The notes below the pieces were generated by a model. That model did no database searches, was not told the origin of the DNA, and worked only from the letters and a program-made list of their open reading frames with translations. From NCBI GenBank assembly GCA_016790965.1, contig JAEUNZ010000013.1, forward strand, positions 1 through 64,000: DNA of 64,000 nucleotides, given 5' to 3'. The translations under genes and the position numbers were made by a program. Origin of the DNA: SSSZ01 sp016790965 (lineage in GTDB: Bacteria > Pseudomonadota > Gammaproteobacteria > Burkholderiales > Rhodocyclaceae). Numbering within the stretch: position 1 is the stretch's first letter; every line of letters starts with the position of its first letter. Below are positions 42,588 through 51,755 of the stretch, piece by piece.

Positions 42588-43463
42588 TCAGAATCCGAGA
42601 CTGTCGAGCAGGTCGTCCACCTGCCCCTGGTCGACGACGACGTCGGTACGCCCTTCGGCGGAGATCACCGGGCCGTTCATCAGGCTGTTTACTTCTTCCG
42701 TACGTTTCTGCTCGGGCACCACTTCGATCAGCAGGCCCATCATGCTCTGTTCGAGTACCTGGGACAGATTGACGATCTTCTTGATGACTTGCCCCGTGAG
42801 ATCTTGGAAATCCTGGGCCATCATGATTTCGGTCAACTGGGCGTGGGTCGCCTTGGTCTTCTCCGGCACCTTCTGGTTCAGGAAGGCCCGCGTCTCGGCA
42901 GCCAGCACCTTGAATTCCTCGACCCCCAACTGGTTGGCGAAGACCTTGTCCCAGCGGGCGCCCAAGTCCCGGGCACCGTTCTCGATTTCATCCACGAGGG
43001 GGCCGGCGACATCGGTGGCGTTAAGCACGCGACAGGCGGCCTGCTCGGTCAGGTTGGCCACGTAGGCCAGACGATCCTGGGCATCCACGTTGGCATTCAC
43101 AGTCTGCTCCAGCAGCTTCTCGTAGCCGAGTTCCCGCAGGGTATCGTGCAACTGCCGCGCCATGTGGCCCACGCGATTGAACACCGACTCCTGCTGGGGC
43201 CATCCACCCTCGGCGGGGGCCTCGGGTGCCGCTTCCGGCTCGGGCGTCGCGGCGGCGTGATATTCGCTGGACACGCTGTCGAAGAGCGACTGCAAATCGT
43301 CGTTGTCGCCGATGGCTGAAGCGGCTGCCACAGCTGCGGCGGCAGGCACCGGTGCCGGCGTGGGGGCAGGCGCAGGCGCGGCTACCGGAGCCGCTTGCTG
43401 GAAATCGGAAGCGATGCTGTCGAACAGGGCTTCCAGTTCGTTGGAATCGTTATTGGCGGTCAT
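42588..43463 (-). CDS. cheZ: CheY phosphatase CheZ
   Basis: A 291-residue protein with a low-complexity Ala/Pro N-terminus and the helical CheZ core (FNRVGHMARQLHDTLRELGY; catalytic segment MAQDFQDLTGQVIKKIVNLS). The C-terminal CheY-binding tail is QGQVDDLLDSLGF. It dephosphorylates CheY-P. It sits between cheY and cheA, 10-11 bp from each. Confidence 0.95.
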   Translation of the reverse strand: MTANNDSNELEALFDSIASDFQQAAPVAAPAPAPTPAPVPAAAAVAAASAIGDNDDLQSLFDSVSSEYHAAATPEPEAAPEAPAEGGWPQQESVFNRVGHMARQLHDTLRELGYEKLLEQTVNANVDAQDRLAYVANLTEQAACRVLNATDVAGPLVDEIENGARDLGARWDKVFANQLGVEEFKVLAAETRAFLNQKVPEKTKATHAQLTEIMMAQDFQDLTGQVIKKIVNLSQVLEQSMMGLLIEVVPEQKRTEEVNSLMNGPVISAEGRTDVVVDQGQVDDLLDSLGF

Positions 43464-43474
43464 GTCGGACCCTT

Positions 43475-43870
43475 TCAGCCCTGGCCCATCTTTTCAAAAA
43501 TCTTGTTCAGCTTTTCCGACAGCGTGCCAGCGGTGAAGGGCTTGACGATGTAGCCACTGGCTCCCGCCTGAGCTGCTGCGATGATGTTTTCCTTCTTGGC
43601 CTCGGCCGTGATCATCAGCACAGGGAGGTGTTTCAGATTAGGAGTCGAACGGATGGTCTGCAGCAAGGTCAGGCCATCCATGTTGGGCATGTTCCAGTCG
43701 GTGACCACGAACTCGAAGCCGCCGGCCTGAAGCTTTTGTAGGGCGATTGCCCCGTCTTCGGCCTCGTCGACGTTGGTGTAGCCCAGTTCCTTCAGAAGGT
43801 TGCGCACGATGCGGCGCATGGTGGAAAAGTCATCCACCACGAGAAATCTCATTTTGGGATCAGCGGACAT
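43475..43870 (-). CDS. cheY: Chemotaxis response regulator CheY
   Basis: A 131-residue single receiver domain with VVDDFSTMRRIVRNLLKELG, phospho-acceptor Asp58 in VVTDWNMPNMDGL, Thr in VLMITAEA and Lys in YIVKPFTAGTL. This closely fits the motor-binding CheY of proteobacteria. It is next to cheZ, and so is the likely motor effector. Confidence 0.95.
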   Translation of the reverse strand: MSADPKMRFLVVDDFSTMRRIVRNLLKELGYTNVDEAEDGAIALQKLQAGGFEFVVTDWNMPNMDGLTLLQTIRSTPNLKHLPVLMITAEAKKENIIAAAQAGASGYIVKPFTAGTLSEKLNKIFEKMGQG

Positions 43871-43885
43871 TCAATACTCCAGGGT

Positions 43886-44824
43886 TCAGCGTTCAAGCAG
43901 GGGTCTCAGGGTATCGGCCAGGGCCTCGGCGTCAAATTTGGCCACGTAGGCATCCACGCCGACGGACTTGCCCATGGCCCTGTTGGCCTCGGAGGACAGC
44001 GACGAGTGCATGACGATGGGCACCCCCTCGAAACGCGGGTCGCTCTTGATGTTCTTGGTCAGGACATAGCCGTCCATTTCGGGCATTTCCGCATCGACCA
44101 GCACCAGCCTGACTTCGTCCCGCATGCGGCGGCCGGTCTGATGGGCGTGGGCCGCGATGGCCTGCAGGCGGGTCCAGGCTTCGGCACCGTTGGTGGCGTG
44201 TTTGTGGCGCACCCCCAGTTTTTCCAGCACCTCGGTAATCTTGCGCCGTGCCACGATGGAGTCGTCCACGAAGAAAACGCTGGTGTCCTCGTCGACCCGG
44301 GCCGGGGGAATATCGATGATGACCGCTTCACCAAAAGCGTTGGCCAGAATCTGCTCGACGTCGAGAATGGAGACCAGGTGGCCGCTCTCCAACTCGATGA
44401 CCGCGGTGATCAGTCCCTGATTGGCGGTGAGCACGCTCTCGGGAGCCTTGACCCGTTCCCAGTCCACCCGAATGATGCGATCGACGTCCTGTACGAGGAA
44501 GCCCAGAGTCCGCTTGGAGTACTCGGCCACCATCATGGTCTTGCCCAAGCCGGGCGGACGCCCCTCCAGTTGAAGGAAAGGTGCCAGGGAGAGCACCGGA
44601 ATAACGTTGCCGCGCAGCGAGATGAGCCCCTCGACACCCCTTGGCATATTGGGGGTTTTGGTGATGTGGGGAGTACGCCCCACCTCGCGCACCTTGAAGA
44701 CGTTGATCCCGAAAGTCTCCCGGGTGCCCAGGGAGAAGAGCAGGATTTCCATCTTGTTGGACCCGGCAAGCCGGGTACGGGCATCGACGCTGTCCAGCAG
44801 ATTCTTGTTTTCGACCATTTCCAT
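43886..44824 (-). CDS. cheV: Chemotaxis coupling protein CheV (copy A)
   Basis: A 312-residue fusion of a CheW-like domain (KMEILLFSLGTRETFGINVF, KVREVGRTPHITKTPNMPRG) and a receiver domain (FFVDDSIVARRKITEVLEKL, VLVDAEMPEMDGYVLTKNIK). It couples receptors to CheA with phosphorylation-tuned adaptation. It lies beside a second cheV with the same layout. Confidence 0.95.
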   Translation of the reverse strand: MEMVENKNLLDSVDARTRLAGSNKMEILLFSLGTRETFGINVFKVREVGRTPHITKTPNMPRGVEGLISLRGNVIPVLSLAPFLQLEGRPPGLGKTMMVAEYSKRTLGFLVQDVDRIIRVDWERVKAPESVLTANQGLITAVIELESGHLVSILDVEQILANAFGEAVIIDIPPARVDEDTSVFFVDDSIVARRKITEVLEKLGVRHKHATNGAEAWTRLQAIAAHAHQTGRRMRDEVRLVLVDAEMPEMDGYVLTKNIKSDPRFEGVPIVMHSSLSSEANRAMGKSVGVDAYVAKFDAEALADTLRPLLER

Positions 44825-44842
44825 GGAGGCTTCCCTTCGGCG

Positions 44843-45808
44843 TCAAGCGGCCTTGGCCGGAACCGAGCCCATCAGGCGGCGAGAAAGCGTCTCGGACAGA
44901 CGCTGGGGCTCGAACTTGGGCACGTATTCATCCACCCCCACCGACTGGCCGAGTTTCTGGTTCGACATGCCGGAAAGAGAGGAATGCATGATGACGGGGA
45001 TGCCGGCAAAGCGCGGGTCGGACTTCATGCGCTTGGTGAGGATGTAGCCATCCATTTCCGGCATTTCGATATCGGTAAGGACGAGGCTGATGAGCTCAGC
45101 GGCGGGCTTGCCTATGGATTGGGCGTAAGCAGCCATTTTCTCCAGTTCGTCCCACATTTGCCGCCCGTTGATGGCGGAAACCGATTTGACCCCCATTACA
45201 GCCAGGGTACGTTCAATCTGCTTGCGCGCCACACTGGAATCGTCGCAGTAGAAAACCGTGGCCTCCGGCCGATTCACCTGGACCACGCTGCGGTACATGA
45301 GCTCGTCATCGTAGGAGGTTGTTTCGGAGAGGATGCGTTCGACATCCATCATCATGACCAGGCGTCCGTCGTCGAGCTCGGTCACCGCGGTGACGAGACC
45401 GCCGGTCTGGGCGGTGAGCATTTCGGGGGGCACCCGCATCTTGCTCCAATCCAGGCGCAGGATGGTATCGACGCCCTCGACCAGAAACCCCTGGGTGTGC
45501 CCAGCATATTCGGTGACGATCATGATGTCCCGGGGTGTGGTCGCGGTGATTCCGGAATACCTGGCCAGATCAATGACCGGAACGAGAACGCCCCGCAGGC
45601 TGACCATGCCTTCAACCGACGAGGGCATGTCGGGGGCCGCCGTAATGGGCGGAGTACGCATCACTTCGCGCACCTTGAAGACGTTGATACCGTAGGTTTC
45701 GCGGCGACCGGTGCGCTGATCCTCGCCCAGGAAGAAAAGCAGGATTTCGAGCTTGTTGGTCCCCGCAAGCTTGGTTCTCGCGTCGATGTTCTTGAGCAGA
45801 TCAGACAT
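44843..45808 (-). CDS. cheV: Chemotaxis coupling protein CheV (copy B)
   Basis: A 321-residue CheW-receiver fusion (LEILLFFLGEDQRTGRRETY, GINVFKVREVMRTPPITAAP; LVLTDIEMPEMDGYILTKRM). It is paralogous to the next gene but clearly diverged. The ATG at 45808 follows AGGGGTGTGG and is preferred over upstream readings. It is first in the cheVVYZA unit. A 180-bp gap with a possible sigma28 site separates it from the STAS gene. Confidence 0.94.
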   Translation of the reverse strand: MSDLLKNIDARTKLAGTNKLEILLFFLGEDQRTGRRETYGINVFKVREVMRTPPITAAPDMPSSVEGMVSLRGVLVPVIDLARYSGITATTPRDIMIVTEYAGHTQGFLVEGVDTILRLDWSKMRVPPEMLTAQTGGLVTAVTELDDGRLVMMMDVERILSETTSYDDELMYRSVVQVNRPEATVFYCDDSSVARKQIERTLAVMGVKSVSAINGRQMWDELEKMAAYAQSIGKPAAELISLVLTDIEMPEMDGYILTKRMKSDPRFAGIPVIMHSSLSGMSNQKLGQSVGVDEYVPKFEPQRLSETLSRRLMGSVPAKAA

Positions 45809-45963
45809 TCCACACCCCTCTTCCCGACACGCCGAACCCGCGGCAAGCCTCTTCCGGCAACGGTAATTCAAGCATACACAGTTTCATTGCAAGGTAAAAC
45901 CTGATTCCATCCCGGCCAATCGCCGCAAATCCGCATCAGTCGCGGACTTTGCCCCCGAAGGGC

Positions 45964-45991
45964 TTATCGACCATCAGCCGGCATTCCTTTA
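45964..45991 (-). promoter_or_regulatory. Possible sigma28 promoter before the cheV-cheA unit
   Basis: Read leftwards: TAAAGGAA, a 12-bp spacer, then GTCGATAA. It resembles TAAAGTTT-N11-GCCGATAA, with one extra spacer base and weaker -35 end. The TAA of the -35 is the stop of the STAS gene. It lies about 155 bp before cheV copy B. Confidence 0.4.
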
Positions 45992-46294
45992 GGAGATGCG
46001 GAACAATTTGCCGAAATTGGCAATATCGAGCACCTGCTTCACATTGCCACTGACGTTGACCAGCAGGACGTCCTTGCCCGCCCCGGTCACCTTGTCCCGC
46101 AGCATGAGCAGCATGCCCAGAGCCGAACTGTCCAGGTAATCGACGCCGGAAAAATCCACGCCCACTTCGCGCACCGCGGCATCGCCCACCAGGCCCTCGT
46201 AGGCGGCACGAAAATCGCGGTGGGTATTGAAATCGAAACGGCCGGAAAGCTTGATGACAGCTTTGCCTCCCTCCTTGGTGACGCTAGCCTGCAT
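45989..46294 (-). CDS. STAS-domain anti-sigma-factor antagonist-like protein
   Basis: A 101-residue single STAS domain (KAVIKLSGRFDFNTHRDFRA; FSGVDYLDSSALGMLLMLRD, where the Ser-Ser is the usual phosphorylation site). Such proteins switch partners with anti-sigma factors or kinases. No serine kinase or phosphatase partner is visible in the window. It has a strong GAGGAG site and follows cheB by about 90 bp. Confidence 0.9.
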   Translation of the reverse strand: MQASVTKEGGKAVIKLSGRFDFNTHRDFRAAYEGLVGDAAVREVGVDFSGVDYLDSSALGMLLMLRDKVTGAGKDVLLVNVSGNVKQVLDIANFGKLFRIS

Positions 46295-46385
46295 GATGTC
46301 TCCTCTTCTTTATGTCTGGCGCCCGAAAACGCCAATGGTGCCCTAGTGTAATACGCCTCGCGGGGCTTGCGGGAGCCCCTGCCCT

Positions 46386-47432
46386 TCAACGCCCCGCCGC
46401 AGCAAGGACTTTGCGCGCCATATCGGCCAGACCGCACTGTTCCTCGACGGCGCCGACCAGGAAGGCCTCCCGCGGCATGCCGTACACCACACAACTGGCT
46501 TCATCCTGACCGAAAGTGCGGGCACCCGCCTGGCGCAGGCGGAGAAGCCCCTGTGCACCATCCTTTCCCATGCCGGTAAGGATGGTCGCCACCGCTTGCC
46601 GCCCAAGCACCTCGGCCGCCGAATCGAAGAGCACGTCCACGGACGGCCGGTGACGATTTACCGGCGGCGTGGACAGCAACTCGGTCGTGAACCCCGACGC
46701 CCCGCGGCGGATACGCAGATGCGAGTGACCGGGAGCGATATAGACCGTGCCGGGCTCTACCCGCTCGTTGCCTGCGGACTCGATGACCCGCGGCGCGGAA
46801 AGACTGTCGAGGCGCTTGGCGAAAGACGCGGTAAACGACTCGGGCATATGCTGGACGATGAGGATGGGCGGGCAGTCCGCCGGCACGCCGGAAAGAAAGT
46901 GCTTGATGGCTTCGGTACCCCCCGTCGAGGCTCCGACGAAGATGATCTTGTTGATGATGCCTCCTCGATTGACGGGACCGCTTGGCCGAACGGGCGCCGC
47001 CGCAACCGGTGGCGGCAAGGTACGCAGCCGCGCCCCCCGTGCGGCGCGTAGCTTTTCGGCCAGATCCTCGGCGTATTCGTCCATGGTTTGCCCGGCGTCG
47101 GAACGAGGTTTGCCGATGAAATCGACGGCACCGAGTTCCAGGGCGCGCAGGGTGGTGTCGGAACCCGCCTCGGTATAGGCGGAGACCATGACCACCGGCA
47201 TGGGGCGCAAACGCATCAGACGTTCGAGGAAGACCAGGCCGTCCATGCCGGGCATTTGAACGTCCAGGGTCAGCACGTCCGGGTTGAGGGCCTTGATCAT
47301 CTCCCGCGCTGCCTGGGCGTCGGGGGCGGCCCCGACGACTTCGAGGTCGGGGAAGGCACCGATCATTTCGGTCAGTAGCCCTCGCATCAGGGCGGAGTCG
47401 TCGACGACGAGGACGCGTATCCTGGAGTTCAT
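46386..47432 (-). CDS. cheB: Chemotaxis methylesterase/deamidase CheB
   Basis: A 348-residue protein with a receiver domain (Asp57 in LTLDVQMPGMDGLVFLERLM) and a methylesterase domain (catalytic Ser in IFVGASTGGTEAIKHFL, His in IVQHMPESFTASFAKRL, Asp in LTGMGKDGAQGLLRLRQ). It removes receptor methyl groups laid down by CheR. It is downstream of cheD. Confidence 0.97.
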   Translation of the reverse strand: MNSRIRVLVVDDSALMRGLLTEMIGAFPDLEVVGAAPDAQAAREMIKALNPDVLTLDVQMPGMDGLVFLERLMRLRPMPVVMVSAYTEAGSDTTLRALELGAVDFIGKPRSDAGQTMDEYAEDLAEKLRAARGARLRTLPPPVAAAPVRPSGPVNRGGIINKIIFVGASTGGTEAIKHFLSGVPADCPPILIVQHMPESFTASFAKRLDSLSAPRVIESAGNERVEPGTVYIAPGHSHLRIRRGASGFTTELLSTPPVNRHRPSVDVLFDSAAEVLGRQAVATILTGMGKDGAQGLLRLRQAGARTFGQDEASCVVYGMPREAFLVGAVEEQCGLADMARKVLAAAGR

Positions 47433-47465
47433 GGGTTCTTGCGCATTCCGACGGTCATCGCCGCC

Positions 47466-48074
47466 TTAGACGAAGAGTTCGACATCGCCTTCCACCTTGG
47501 CCGTGGTGAGCCGCGCCTTGTATTCGCGCTCGCGGCTGAAGAGGGTGTCGTTGTGCACCCGGTGCAGCTTCTTGACCAGGACGCGGCCGCTCTTGGGGAA
47601 GTAATACACCTTGCGGGGATAGGAATCGAGCAGGTCCTTGGCGACGACGGGCACCTTTTCCGTATTCAAGAACTTGAGCACGAATTCGGCGTTCCTGACC
47701 CCGACGTTACTGCTCGAAAGGCTCTCCATGACGGCTCCGCCCCCGAAGACCTTGGCTTCCAGACGGTTGCGGCGCGCTCCTAGTTTCAAGAGGTGATTGA
47801 TGAGCACTTCCATGGCATAGGTGCCGTAGCGGGCCGAGGTGCTCAGCACTTCACGTCCGCCTTCATCGGGAAGCATGAAGTGATTCATGCCCCCCACCCC
47901 GGAATCGACATCGCGGATGCAGGCCGCAACGCAGGAGCCCAGGACCGTCACCAGCAGCATGTCCTGGGTGGTGACGAAATACTCCCCCGGCAGAATCTTG
48001 GCCGCCTGGGCCTCGAAATGCCGGTCGAAGTAGCGATTGGTCGCCAGATGCTCGTCGAAGGCGTGCGTGCTCAC
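47466..48074 (-). CDS. cheD: Chemoreceptor glutamine deamidase CheD
   Basis: A 202-residue protein with the Cys-His pair of CheD (LLVTVLGSCVAACIRD; GVGGMNHFMLPDEGG) and KVFGGGAVMESLSSSNVGVR. It deamidates receptor glutamines. The GTG at 48074 follows GAGG by 6 nt and begins 8 bp after the cheR stop. The longer frame reads through cheR out of phase and is not real. Confidence 0.94.
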   Translation of the reverse strand: MSTHAFDEHLATNRYFDRHFEAQAAKILPGEYFVTTQDMLLVTVLGSCVAACIRDVDSGVGGMNHFMLPDEGGREVLSTSARYGTYAMEVLINHLLKLGARRNRLEAKVFGGGAVMESLSSSNVGVRNAEFVLKFLNTEKVPVVAKDLLDSYPRKVYYFPKSGRVLVKKLHRVHNDTLFSREREYKARLTTAKVEGDVELFV

Positions 48075-48082
48075 GGCGATCC

Positions 48083-48979
48083 TCAGCGCCCGCGCTGGCT
48101 GCGAGTCGGCGCGTAGACGGTCTTGCCCAGGGAGCGGAACAGGTCCGCCGCGTGGAGGAAGCTCTCGGAATGCCCGGCGAACATGAGGCCATCGTTTTCC
48201 ATCATGGGTTCGAAGCGGGACAGGATTTTGTACTGAGTCGGTTTGTCGAAGTAAATCATCACGTTGCGGCAGAAGATGACATCCAGAGGCCCCCGCACCG
48301 GCCAATTGGGCTCCAGCAGGTTGATGCGTTGAAACTGGATCAGGCGCTTCAATTCAGGCCGCACGGCGACCATGCCCTCCTGGGCCCCCGTCCCCTTGAG
48401 GAAGAAACGGCGCAGGCGCTCCGGTTCCAGTTTCTCGACCCGCGCGATGGGATAGACCCCTTTCTGGGCCGCGGCGAGAACATTGGTATCCAGATCGGAA
48501 GCGAATATCGAGACATGGGTCACGTCGCTGCCGAAGGTCTCCAGAACGGTGATGGCGATGGAGTAGGGCTCTTCCCCGGTGGACGAGGCGGAACACCAGA
48601 CCCGGATAGGCCGCCGCGTCCCCAGCCGCTTGAGGTGATCGGCGAAGATGGGGAAATGGTGCGGCTCGCGGAAAAAAGAGGTCAGGTTGGTCGTCAGCGA
48701 ATTGACGAAACGCTCCCACTCGTCGCCGCCGTTCTTTTCCAGGGCGTCTAGGTACTCGGCAAAGCTGTTCTTGCCCGTAGCCCGCAGCCGCCGCGCCAGC
48801 CGGGAATACACCATGTCCTGCTTGACGGGAGAGAGCGAGATGCCGGCGTGGGCATAGATCAGCTTCCGGACCCGCTCGAAATCGGTCGAGGAAAAACTGA
48901 ATTCCCGTGCCCCCCCCTCGCGCAGCGGGGGCTGCCGCAAGGGAGAGGGATTTCCGGGGCGGCTATCACCAAGGGACAT
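48083..48979 (-). CDS. cheR: Chemoreceptor methyltransferase CheR
   Basis: About 298 residues. The N-terminal helical domain contains FERVRKLIYAHAGISLSPVK. The SAM-binding domain contains IRVWCSASSTGEEPYSIAIT, VSIFASDLDTNVLAAAQKGV, and DVIFCRNVMIYFDKPTQYKI. It methylates receptor glutamates. The ATG at 48979 begins 2 bp after the upstream MCP stop. That MCP ends in an EWEEF tail that may tether CheR. Confidence 0.95.
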   Translation of the reverse strand: MSLGDSRPGNPSPLRQPPLREGGAREFSFSSTDFERVRKLIYAHAGISLSPVKQDMVYSRLARRLRATGKNSFAEYLDALEKNGGDEWERFVNSLTTNLTSFFREPHHFPIFADHLKRLGTRRPIRVWCSASSTGEEPYSIAITVLETFGSDVTHVSIFASDLDTNVLAAAQKGVYPIARVEKLEPERLRRFFLKGTGAQEGMVAVRPELKRLIQFQRINLLEPNWPVRGPLDVIFCRNVMIYFDKPTQYKILSRFEPMMENDGLMFAGHSESFLHAADLFRSLGKTVYAPTRSQRGR

Positions 48980-48981
48980 GG

Positions 48982-51720
48982 TCAGAACTCTTCCCATTCG
49001 TCGTCCGGTCCAGAGACCGGCAGCTTCGCAGCGGGTTTCGGAACCCGGACCGCTTCGCTGTGTTGCAGGGCGGGTCTGGGACGGGTCTGGGGAGCGCGCT
49101 CGGGTGTCAGACGCCTGCTCTGCTGCGGCACAGACTCGCTACCCGTACGGAAGACGGCCACGGCGGAAGCGAGCGCATGGGCCTGCTCCTCCAGGCTTTC
49201 GGCCGCCGCAGCGGCTTCTTCCACCAAGGCCGCGTTCTGCTGCGTCACTTCGTCCATCTGGCTCACCGCCAGACTGACCTGCTCGATGCCCGAACTCTGT
49301 TCCCGGCTGGCCGAGGAAATATCCGCCATGATCTTCGCCACCCGCTCGATGGCTCCCACCACTTCTTCCATGGTCCGGCCCGCCTGCTCCACCTGCTTGT
49401 TGCCGGCTTCCACCCTTTCCACGGAATCCGAGATCAGTCCCTTGATCTCCTTCGCCGCCCCGGCGCTCCTTTGGGCCAGGTTTCTCACTTCCGTCGCCAC
49501 CACGGCAAAACCCCGGCCCTGCTCCCCTGCCCGTGCAGCTTCCACTGCCGCGTTCAGGGCCAGAATATTGGTCTGGAAGGCTATGCCGTCGATCACCCCG
49601 ATGATGTCCGCAATCTTGGCGCTCGATTGGTGGATGGCGCTCATGGTCTGGACCACTTGTCCCACCACCGCCCCGCCCCGCACCGCCACTTCCTGCGCGG
49701 ATCCGGCCAGTTCGTTGGCTTGCCGCGCGTTGTCCGCGTTCTGCTTCACCGTGCTGGTCAGTTGCTCCATGCTCGACGCCGTCTCTTCCAGACTCGATGC
49801 CTGCTCCTCCGTCCGGCTCGACAAATCCTGATTGCCCGAGGCAATCTCCTTCGCCGCCGTGTTGATCGCCTCCGTCGCCCCCTTGATCTGGCCCACGATG
49901 TCCTGGAGGTTGTCCACCGTCGCGTTGGCGTCGTTCTTCAACTGGCCGAGCATTCCGCGATAGTCGGTCTCGATCCGCTGGCTCAGGTCCCCCTCGGACA
50001 GGCGGTTCAACATGGCCGCCACGTCACCCAGGGCGCGATTGTTGGCGTCGAGGAGGTCGTTGATGCCGGTGGACAATTTGCGGAAGAAGCCGGCCATCTT
50101 GCCGGCATCCAGACGCTGGCTGAAATCGCCCGCCACCGCGGCCTCGATGATTCCGGAGACCTCGCTTTCGAGCTTGACTTCGGCGGTGCGGTCGCGCCAT
50201 TCGACGACAGTCCCCAGGCGCTCACCGCGGGCATTGGCAATCGGCGCGGCAACCAAGGCGAAATGGCGGCCACCGATGACCAACTCGGTCCGGTAGCTCT
50301 CCCGCAGACCGGCAAGCATGTTGCGCTGATGAGCCGGATTCTTGTGGTAGCTGTCGATGTTCGACCCCAGGATGCCGTCGGCGCGGAAATTGGGCAGGTC
50401 GCGCCGCACGTCGGCTTCTGCCTGGCGCATCATTTCGATCACCGCGGTGTTGCAATAGATGATCTTGCCGTCCGGATCGGCAACCATGACGTTGTTCGAG
50501 GTGACGTCGAGGGCGACCTTGATGCGCAGGTTCTCGTTGTTGGCCCGCGCATCGGTTTCGAGGCGATCCCGCAGTTGCTTCTGCATTTCGTCGAGGCGCC
50601 CGATCAGATGCCCGACTTCGTCGCGGCTCTCGGCACGCAGCGGAACGTCCAGGCGTCCGCCGGCAATCTGATCAAGGGCCGCGGAGGCTTGCACGATTCC
50701 GCGGTTCACCCGGCGCAGAATGACAAAGCCGATCGCGCCGGCCAGTCCGATAAGCGCCAGGGCGCCACCGAGAATCCACAGCCGCGTCGCGCCGATCCCG
50801 GCGATCCTTGCCAGGAGCATGGTGTCGAGGGAATTCGTCCCGTCGTCGTAAAGCTTGAACGACGTGTCGATCGCCCGCGTCGTCTCGTCGAAATAGCGGG
50901 TCGGGTCGTAGCTGAGGGCCTCAGCCCGCAGGATGTTCTGCTCGACATTGGTGACAAAGAGCGCAATCCCGCTCCGGGCCTCCTCGAACAGGGGCTTGAG
51001 ATGGGTTGCCGCCTCCGGATTGGCTTCGATGACCTTGCCACCGGCGTTCAGAATCGCCCGCTCGCGCAGGCGCATTTCGGCCAGGGCGCCGATGAGCAGG
51101 TCGCGGCGTTCCTGGCCCAGGACCTTTTCCGTCAGGACCAGAGAGCCGAGCGCCCGGCTCTGCCCCATGCGCTCGGTGGCGGGAGGCAGTTCGATGATGC
51201 TCATCAGCATGGCGTAGAAACTGTCGAGGTCGGGGTCGAGAACCAACCCGGATCGATCGGCGACCGCCGCCATGGCGTCGAGGAGCGACGCGATCAACTC
51301 GCTATGTTTCTTGGTGTTGGTCTGCGGATCGAGGCTGGCGTAGCCGCTGCGCAGGGTTTGCCAGTCGGAACGGAATTTGTCCCAGCTGTCGATCTTTCCC
51401 AGATCCTTGCCGTGCACGGCAAGCGCCGCATCGACCTTCTGCAGCGCGCTATCGGCTCCCGCACGGGCCTTGTCCGCCCGCTCCCGGAACTGCTCCTTGC
51501 CGGCCAGCAGCGAAGTCGTCGATCCCCGATGTCGCTGGATGTCCTGGAGCACCAGGCGCATCTCGCGATGCACGGCGACCCCGGATCGCTCCAGTTCAGC
51601 AACCGTGATGCGCTCGTCGAACCCCTTGAGGAGCGTCACCGTGGGGACCGCAACGGCGACCGCGGCGAGCAGCCCGAGGGCGAAAAATTTGTTGGCGAGC
51701 TTTCCGGTGAGGGCATTCAT
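48982..51720 (-). CDS. Methyl-accepting chemotaxis protein with NIT-like sensor and PAS domain
   Basis: A 912-residue receptor. TM1 is at about 10-32, followed by a periplasmic all-helical sensor of about 290 residues with QRHRGSTTSLLAG, like nitrate/nitrite-sensing NIT domains. TM2 is at about 322-345 (LWILGGALALIGLAGAIGFV), then HAMP (VNRGIVQASAALDQIAGGRL). A PAS-like domain follows (NVMVADPDGKIIYCNTAVIE), then a second HAMP-like segment and the MCP signalling hairpin (IIGVIDGIAFQTNILALNAA). The tail DDEWEEF resembles the CheR-tethering NWETF pentapeptide. Ligand unknown. A 176-bp stretch of the signalling part is nearly identical to the next receptor. Confidence 0.9.
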   Translation of the reverse strand: MNALTGKLANKFFALGLLAAVAVAVPTVTLLKGFDERITVAELERSGVAVHREMRLVLQDIQRHRGSTTSLLAGKEQFRERADKARAGADSALQKVDAALAVHGKDLGKIDSWDKFRSDWQTLRSGYASLDPQTNTKKHSELIASLLDAMAAVADRSGLVLDPDLDSFYAMLMSIIELPPATERMGQSRALGSLVLTEKVLGQERRDLLIGALAEMRLRERAILNAGGKVIEANPEAATHLKPLFEEARSGIALFVTNVEQNILRAEALSYDPTRYFDETTRAIDTSFKLYDDGTNSLDTMLLARIAGIGATRLWILGGALALIGLAGAIGFVILRRVNRGIVQASAALDQIAGGRLDVPLRAESRDEVGHLIGRLDEMQKQLRDRLETDARANNENLRIKVALDVTSNNVMVADPDGKIIYCNTAVIEMMRQAEADVRRDLPNFRADGILGSNIDSYHKNPAHQRNMLAGLRESYRTELVIGGRHFALVAAPIANARGERLGTVVEWRDRTAEVKLESEVSGIIEAAVAGDFSQRLDAGKMAGFFRKLSTGINDLLDANNRALGDVAAMLNRLSEGDLSQRIETDYRGMLGQLKNDANATVDNLQDIVGQIKGATEAINTAAKEIASGNQDLSSRTEEQASSLEETASSMEQLTSTVKQNADNARQANELAGSAQEVAVRGGAVVGQVVQTMSAIHQSSAKIADIIGVIDGIAFQTNILALNAAVEAARAGEQGRGFAVVATEVRNLAQRSAGAAKEIKGLISDSVERVEAGNKQVEQAGRTMEEVVGAIERVAKIMADISSASREQSSGIEQVSLAVSQMDEVTQQNAALVEEAAAAAESLEEQAHALASAVAVFRTGSESVPQQSRRLTPERAPQTRPRPALQHSEAVRVPKPAAKLPVSGPDDEWEEF
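49730..49905 (-). repeat. Near-identical MCP segment, copy A
   Basis: These 176 bp match 52474-52649 with a single C/T difference (the CTG/TTG change at 49804), while the rest of the two signalling domains differ at many third codon positions. It encodes the membrane-distal arm EASSLEETASSMEQLTSTVK and its flanks. Confidence 0.9.
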
Positions 51721-51755
51721 GACGCTGTCTCCCTATTCATTCCCTGACCGGGCGG

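Noticed and set aside
48075..48305. N-terminal extension of cheD into cheR
   Set aside because: It reads cheR out of frame. The GTG at 48074 has a good ribosome site and gives the normal CheD length.
48907..51747. Long + strand open frame opposite the NIT-like receptor
   Set aside because: Antisense shadow; the receptor on the other strand has clear domains throughout.
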